Positions 61,678 through 64,000 of a stretch of 64,000 nucleotides of DNA are shown one piece after another. The first letter of the stretch is position 1. Each line of letters starts with the position of its first letter. The stretch covers positions 9,406-73,405 of the forward strand of contig DASYKM010000016.1 of the NCBI GenBank assembly GCA_035995425.1. Reading direction: 5' to 3'. The translations under genes and the position numbers were made by a program. Below the pieces are notes generated by a model. It ran no database searches, was not told the DNA's origin, and saw nothing but the letters and a program-made list of their open reading frames with translations. Source of the DNA: CADEED01 sp035995425 (lineage in GTDB: Bacteria; Pseudomonadota; Gammaproteobacteria; Steroidobacterales; Steroidobacteraceae).

Positions 61678-62207
61678 GATTCACCTCGCCATACGTGCAG
61701 GCCGGTGCGCAGCTTGCGCACCGCGCGGAACAACGTGCTCTTCGTGTTGTTGATGTTGGTGTGCAGGCTTTCGGCGATTTCTTCCAGGCGCCAGCCTTCG
61801 ATGTGCTTGAGCACGAAGGTTTGCCGCTCCATCGTCGTCAGGCGTTGCAGCGCCACCGCCAGTTCTTTGCCCAGAGCCTCCTGGGTGTAATCGCTGTCGG
61901 GCGACGACGATGGAGCGGCGAACAGGGTGTCGACATCGAGATCGTCTTCGGCACGGGTCTTGCGCCGCCGGATGAGATCGATCGCCGCATTGACCGCGAT
62001 GCGATGAATCCAGGAATCGAGAGTGGCTTCGCCGCGGAATTCGCCGCGACGATCCCAGGCCTTCAGCAACGCATCCTGAACTGCGTCCGCGGCGAGCCCT
62101 GCGTCGCGCGTGATGCGCAGGCAGGCGTTGTACCAGCGCACGCTGCGTTCATTGAGCAGGGTCTGGAAGGCATCTGGCCGAACCGGGGCCTTGAAGAGGG
62201 TGAGCAC
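61674..62207 (-). CDS. ECF-type RNA polymerase sigma factor
   Basis: The 177-residue protein has region 2 (CLRITRDAGLAADAVQDALLKAWDRR, FRGEATLDSWIHRIAVNAAIDLIRRRK) and region 4 (LTTMERQTFVLKHIEGWRLEEIAESL, followed by NNTKSTLFRAVRKLR), separated by a short acidic linker. It directs polymerase to its own regulon, probably including this operon, and should be held by the downstream membrane protein until an envelope signal appears. The 111-bp gap upstream shows no clear autoregulated promoter. Confidence 0.92.
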   Translation of the reverse strand: MLTLFKAPVRPDAFQTLLNERSVRWYNACLRITRDAGLAADAVQDALLKAWDRRGEFRGEATLDSWIHRIAVNAAIDLIRRRKTRAEDDLDVDTLFAAPSSSPDSDYTQEALGKELAVALQRLTTMERQTFVLKHIEGWRLEEIAESLHTNINNTKSTLFRAVRKLRTGLHVWRGES

Positions 62208-62318
62208 GAAACTTAGACGGCAGGGCCGGGAAAAGGTTAGGTCAGGCGACGCCTGGTGCCTGGGGCGAAAAGGAATACTACCGCGTGAAGCGCGGCCGGC
62301 GGTTGCGCCTTCGCGCAG

Positions 62319-63596
62319 CTACTTCGACGGGTCGACGACTCGGCCCTGGAACAGGATCGCCCCGGTTGCGTTGTGGCGGATGAAGAACAGGAACGGGCGG
62401 TCGACGATCAGCGTGGCCGGCGCCGAGACCAAACCAACCCCCACGCCTGTCGCGGCGGAGGCCGTCGTCCCTTTCTCATCGACGGCGATGATCGCCTTGT
62501 GGATGACGGACTGAACGTGCAGGTTGCGCGCACCGTTGATACCTGAGAAGTCGGCCCCGTCACCGAATGCTTCGGGCATGCCGAGCGCCGACAGCGTGTC
62601 GTTCAGACTGACGTCGGTTGCGAAACTGAAGCGCGGCATGATCACGTTGGAGGTACCGCTCGGCCGGGCGCCCGCGAGGATGGCGCTCAGAGACTCGACG
62701 GTCAGCGAGGTCTCGAAGCCGGCAAACGTCCCCGCGTCCGGAACAACAATGATCATCGAGGCCGTATCGCCAACGTAATCGAGAGCGGCTGCGTTCCAGC
62801 CGGCACCGCTCCAGAGCGCGGCGTTGTGATCGCCATGCATGGTCGGGACGAAGACATCGCCGGAGAGCGCGTGGAAGATCGCGTTCGGACTGTTCTTCGG
62901 GAATTGAATCTTCCAGTCGCCGTGGAAGAAGACTGCGTTGGCCAGTACCAACCGTGTGGACGTGTCGATCGTCCCGGGCGGGAACAGCGTCGGAATCTGA
63001 TCCTCGGTTTGATCCGCGACCCAGCCGTTGATCGCGTCGCGCGCAGGCTCCGGTGACGCCGCGAAGTCCTCTTCGAACAGTCCAGCGCCGTAGTTCTCGG
63101 CAAGCGTGTCGAGGTAGACAGGCAGGACGGAAAAGCCCTTCTGGATCCAGATCGAGTTGGCGACCTCGAGGCGGAAAGCGGCGGCGTTAGTCTTGGGTGG
63201 CGGCGTGGTCAGTGCCAGATCCAGTGCGTTGAACGCGGCGTGCAGACGCGTGGCGGGCAGGCTGAAGTGGAGTGCGTCGGCCATCTGGGTGGCGGTGCTG
63301 GTCGCAGCGCCCGCGTACAACATCGCGAGCGCGGTCGAGATGCTCGCCTGCGAGAAAAGGAAGTTACCCGACTGACTCGAGCGCAGCGCTTGGTACATGT
63401 CGAGCGAGAAAGCGAGGTTGTCAGTGGCGAATGTGGCCGCGTCCTCGCTGCTGACCACCGGCGCGGTCGCGCGCAGCTTGGTGGAACGCAGCTCGTTCAT
63501 GGGTGGGCGGTCGGGCGGGGAGGAACCATCGGAGCCGCCGCAGCCTGACAATGTCACGCCGACAATGAGGAAAATCAGGTTGAGCGCACGACGCAT
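62319..63596 (-). CDS. Serpin-family lipoprotein
   Basis: I chose the ATG at 63596, with GAGGGA seven bases upstream, over 63614. The 425-residue product has a lipobox (FLIVGVTLSGC|GG). The serpin core is clear: NFLFSQASISTALAMLYAGA, VLANAVFFHGDWKIQF and DRPFLFFIRHNATGAILFQGRV. The reactive-centre loop lies near the end with hinge DEKGTTASAATGVGV. A short-side-chain hinge is expected for an inhibitory serpin that traps a serine protease by large conformational change; the P1 residue cannot be fixed by eye. Bacterial serpins probably protect against host, prey or own proteases. It is a stand-alone gene. Confidence 0.92.
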   Translation of the reverse strand: MRRALNLIFLIVGVTLSGCGGSDGSSPPDRPPMNELRSTKLRATAPVVSSEDAATFATDNLAFSLDMYQALRSSQSGNFLFSQASISTALAMLYAGAATSTATQMADALHFSLPATRLHAAFNALDLALTTPPPKTNAAAFRLEVANSIWIQKGFSVLPVYLDTLAENYGAGLFEEDFAASPEPARDAINGWVADQTEDQIPTLFPPGTIDTSTRLVLANAVFFHGDWKIQFPKNSPNAIFHALSGDVFVPTMHGDHNAALWSGAGWNAAALDYVGDTASMIIVVPDAGTFAGFETSLTVESLSAILAGARPSGTSNVIMPRFSFATDVSLNDTLSALGMPEAFGDGADFSGINGARNLHVQSVIHKAIIAVDEKGTTASAATGVGVGLVSAPATLIVDRPFLFFIRHNATGAILFQGRVVDPSK

Positions 63597-63701
63597 GGCA
63601 GGTCCCTCACGCATGACGACGGGCTAGCGTTGCATGGGAGGCGCCGCGTGTCTGTCAAGAATTGTGCGGGTGGGTCGCAGCTAACTAATTGTTTGGGAAG
63701 G

Positions 63702-63751
63702 TGGTGCCGGCTGCAGGAATCGAACCCTCGACCCCTGATTACAAATTGGAG
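63702..63751 (-). pseudogene. 3'-half remnant of a tRNA-Thr(UGU)-like gene
   Basis: On the minus strand the sequence reads TTTGTAATCAGG in the anticodon region, then GGTTCGATTCCTGC and GCCGGCACCA, as in the 3' half of tRNA-Thr with anticodon UGU, including CCA. The 5' acceptor, D-arm and one side of the T and anticodon stems do not match, so it is not a working tRNA. Such 3' halves are often left by integration of mobile elements. The 63597-63865 gap holds nothing else. Confidence 0.6.
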
Positions 63752-63865
63752 GGTTCACACCGCTCGCCAATCGATGGCCTTCGGGCGATCGACTGAATAG
63801 TGGATCCCGCTGACGCCGGCGACGGTATTTACTGCTGGCGGCCCGTGTACCTGGGTTCGCCCTGA

Positions 63866-64000
63866 TCAGTGGGCGGCGGCGGCGGTCATCTTCGCCGGAT
63901 CGTGCCGGTAGCGGAACACGAACGGAAACACGAGCCCTAGTACCAGCGCGTAGCCGGCGAACGACAGCCAGATGCTGTGCCAGTCGCGCACGCCGCCCAC
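63866..64000 (-). CDS. MFS transporter, C-terminal end (gene continues beyond the window)
   Basis: The frame runs from the window edge to TGA at 63866-63868 and encodes RDWHSIWLSFAGYALVLGLV, then FPFVFRYRHDP and a short tail. This hydrophobic last TM helix with a basic end and DWHSIW resembles the C-terminus of nucleoside/sugar:H+ symporters of the MFS. Only 44 residues are visible, so the substrate cannot be told. Confidence 0.65.
   Translation of the reverse strand: MGGVRDWHSIWLSFAGYALVLGLVFPFVFRYRHDPAKMTAAAAH

Noticed and set aside
63702..63777. Functional tRNA-Thr gene
   Set aside because: Only the 3' half fits; the acceptor 5' strand, D-arm and stem pairings fail.

Overview
The DNA is GC-rich and densely coded. 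The gene families (a PilX-PilY1-PilE minor-pilin cluster, TonB-dependent receptors, a GntR-controlled chitin/GlcNAc locus with a fused EIIA-HPr-EI, RND efflux, type I secretion) point to a chromosomal segment of a polymer-degrading gammaproteobacterium of the Xanthomonadales/Steroidobacterales kind. That placement is inferred from gene content; no marker gene was compared.

Layout. 0-5.5 kb (+): type IV pilus minor-pilin operon (end of PilX, a small exported protein, PilY1, two type IV prepilins). 5.5-8.3 kb: exported EEP-fold nuclease/phosphatase, a PilZ protein, and a convergent EAL protein lacking a catalytic residue. 8.5-17.3 kb (+): pectin/rhamnogalacturonan cluster (Tat-exported PL26/YetA-like protein, GH2 enzyme, multidomain PL1 pectate-lyase lipoprotein). 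17.3-21.8 kb (-): RND pump and adaptor. 22.1-34.4 kb: complete chitooligosaccharide/GlcNAc locus arranged around one divergent promoter: TonB receptor, GH20 hexosaminidase, EIIA-HPr-EI and NagE on the minus strand; GntR regulator, NagB-II and NagA on the plus strand. 34.4-38.4 kb: second TonB receptor behind an AraC regulator. 38.5-39.6 kb: YgjV-like membrane protein and HAD phosphatase.

39.7-58.9 kb (-) is the most unusual part. A type I secretion pair (HlyB and HlyD type) is followed by a DUF6438-like exported protein, a small lipoprotein and a 3,520-residue protein with an N-terminal lipase domain and hundreds of RTX repeats. Around this intact lipoprotein/RTX-lipase pair lie broken copies of both genes: an upstream duplicate with frameshift and stop, a downstream lipoprotein pseudogene fused to an RTX fragment, and a 43-codon remnant joining a possible effector start to RTX-tail DNA. 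Two different membrane-anchored proteins and two copies of a ~120-bp spacer are interleaved. I read this as a tandemly amplified, recombining effector/partner array resembling polymorphic toxin-immunity loci, but built on a T1SS-secreted RTX lipase.

59.0-62.2 kb (-): ECF sigma factor, anti-sigma-like membrane protein and two exported HEAT-repeat proteins. 62.3-63.6 kb: a serpin lipoprotein. 63.7 kb: 3'-half remnant of a tRNA-Thr-like sequence. The window ends inside an MFS transporter gene.
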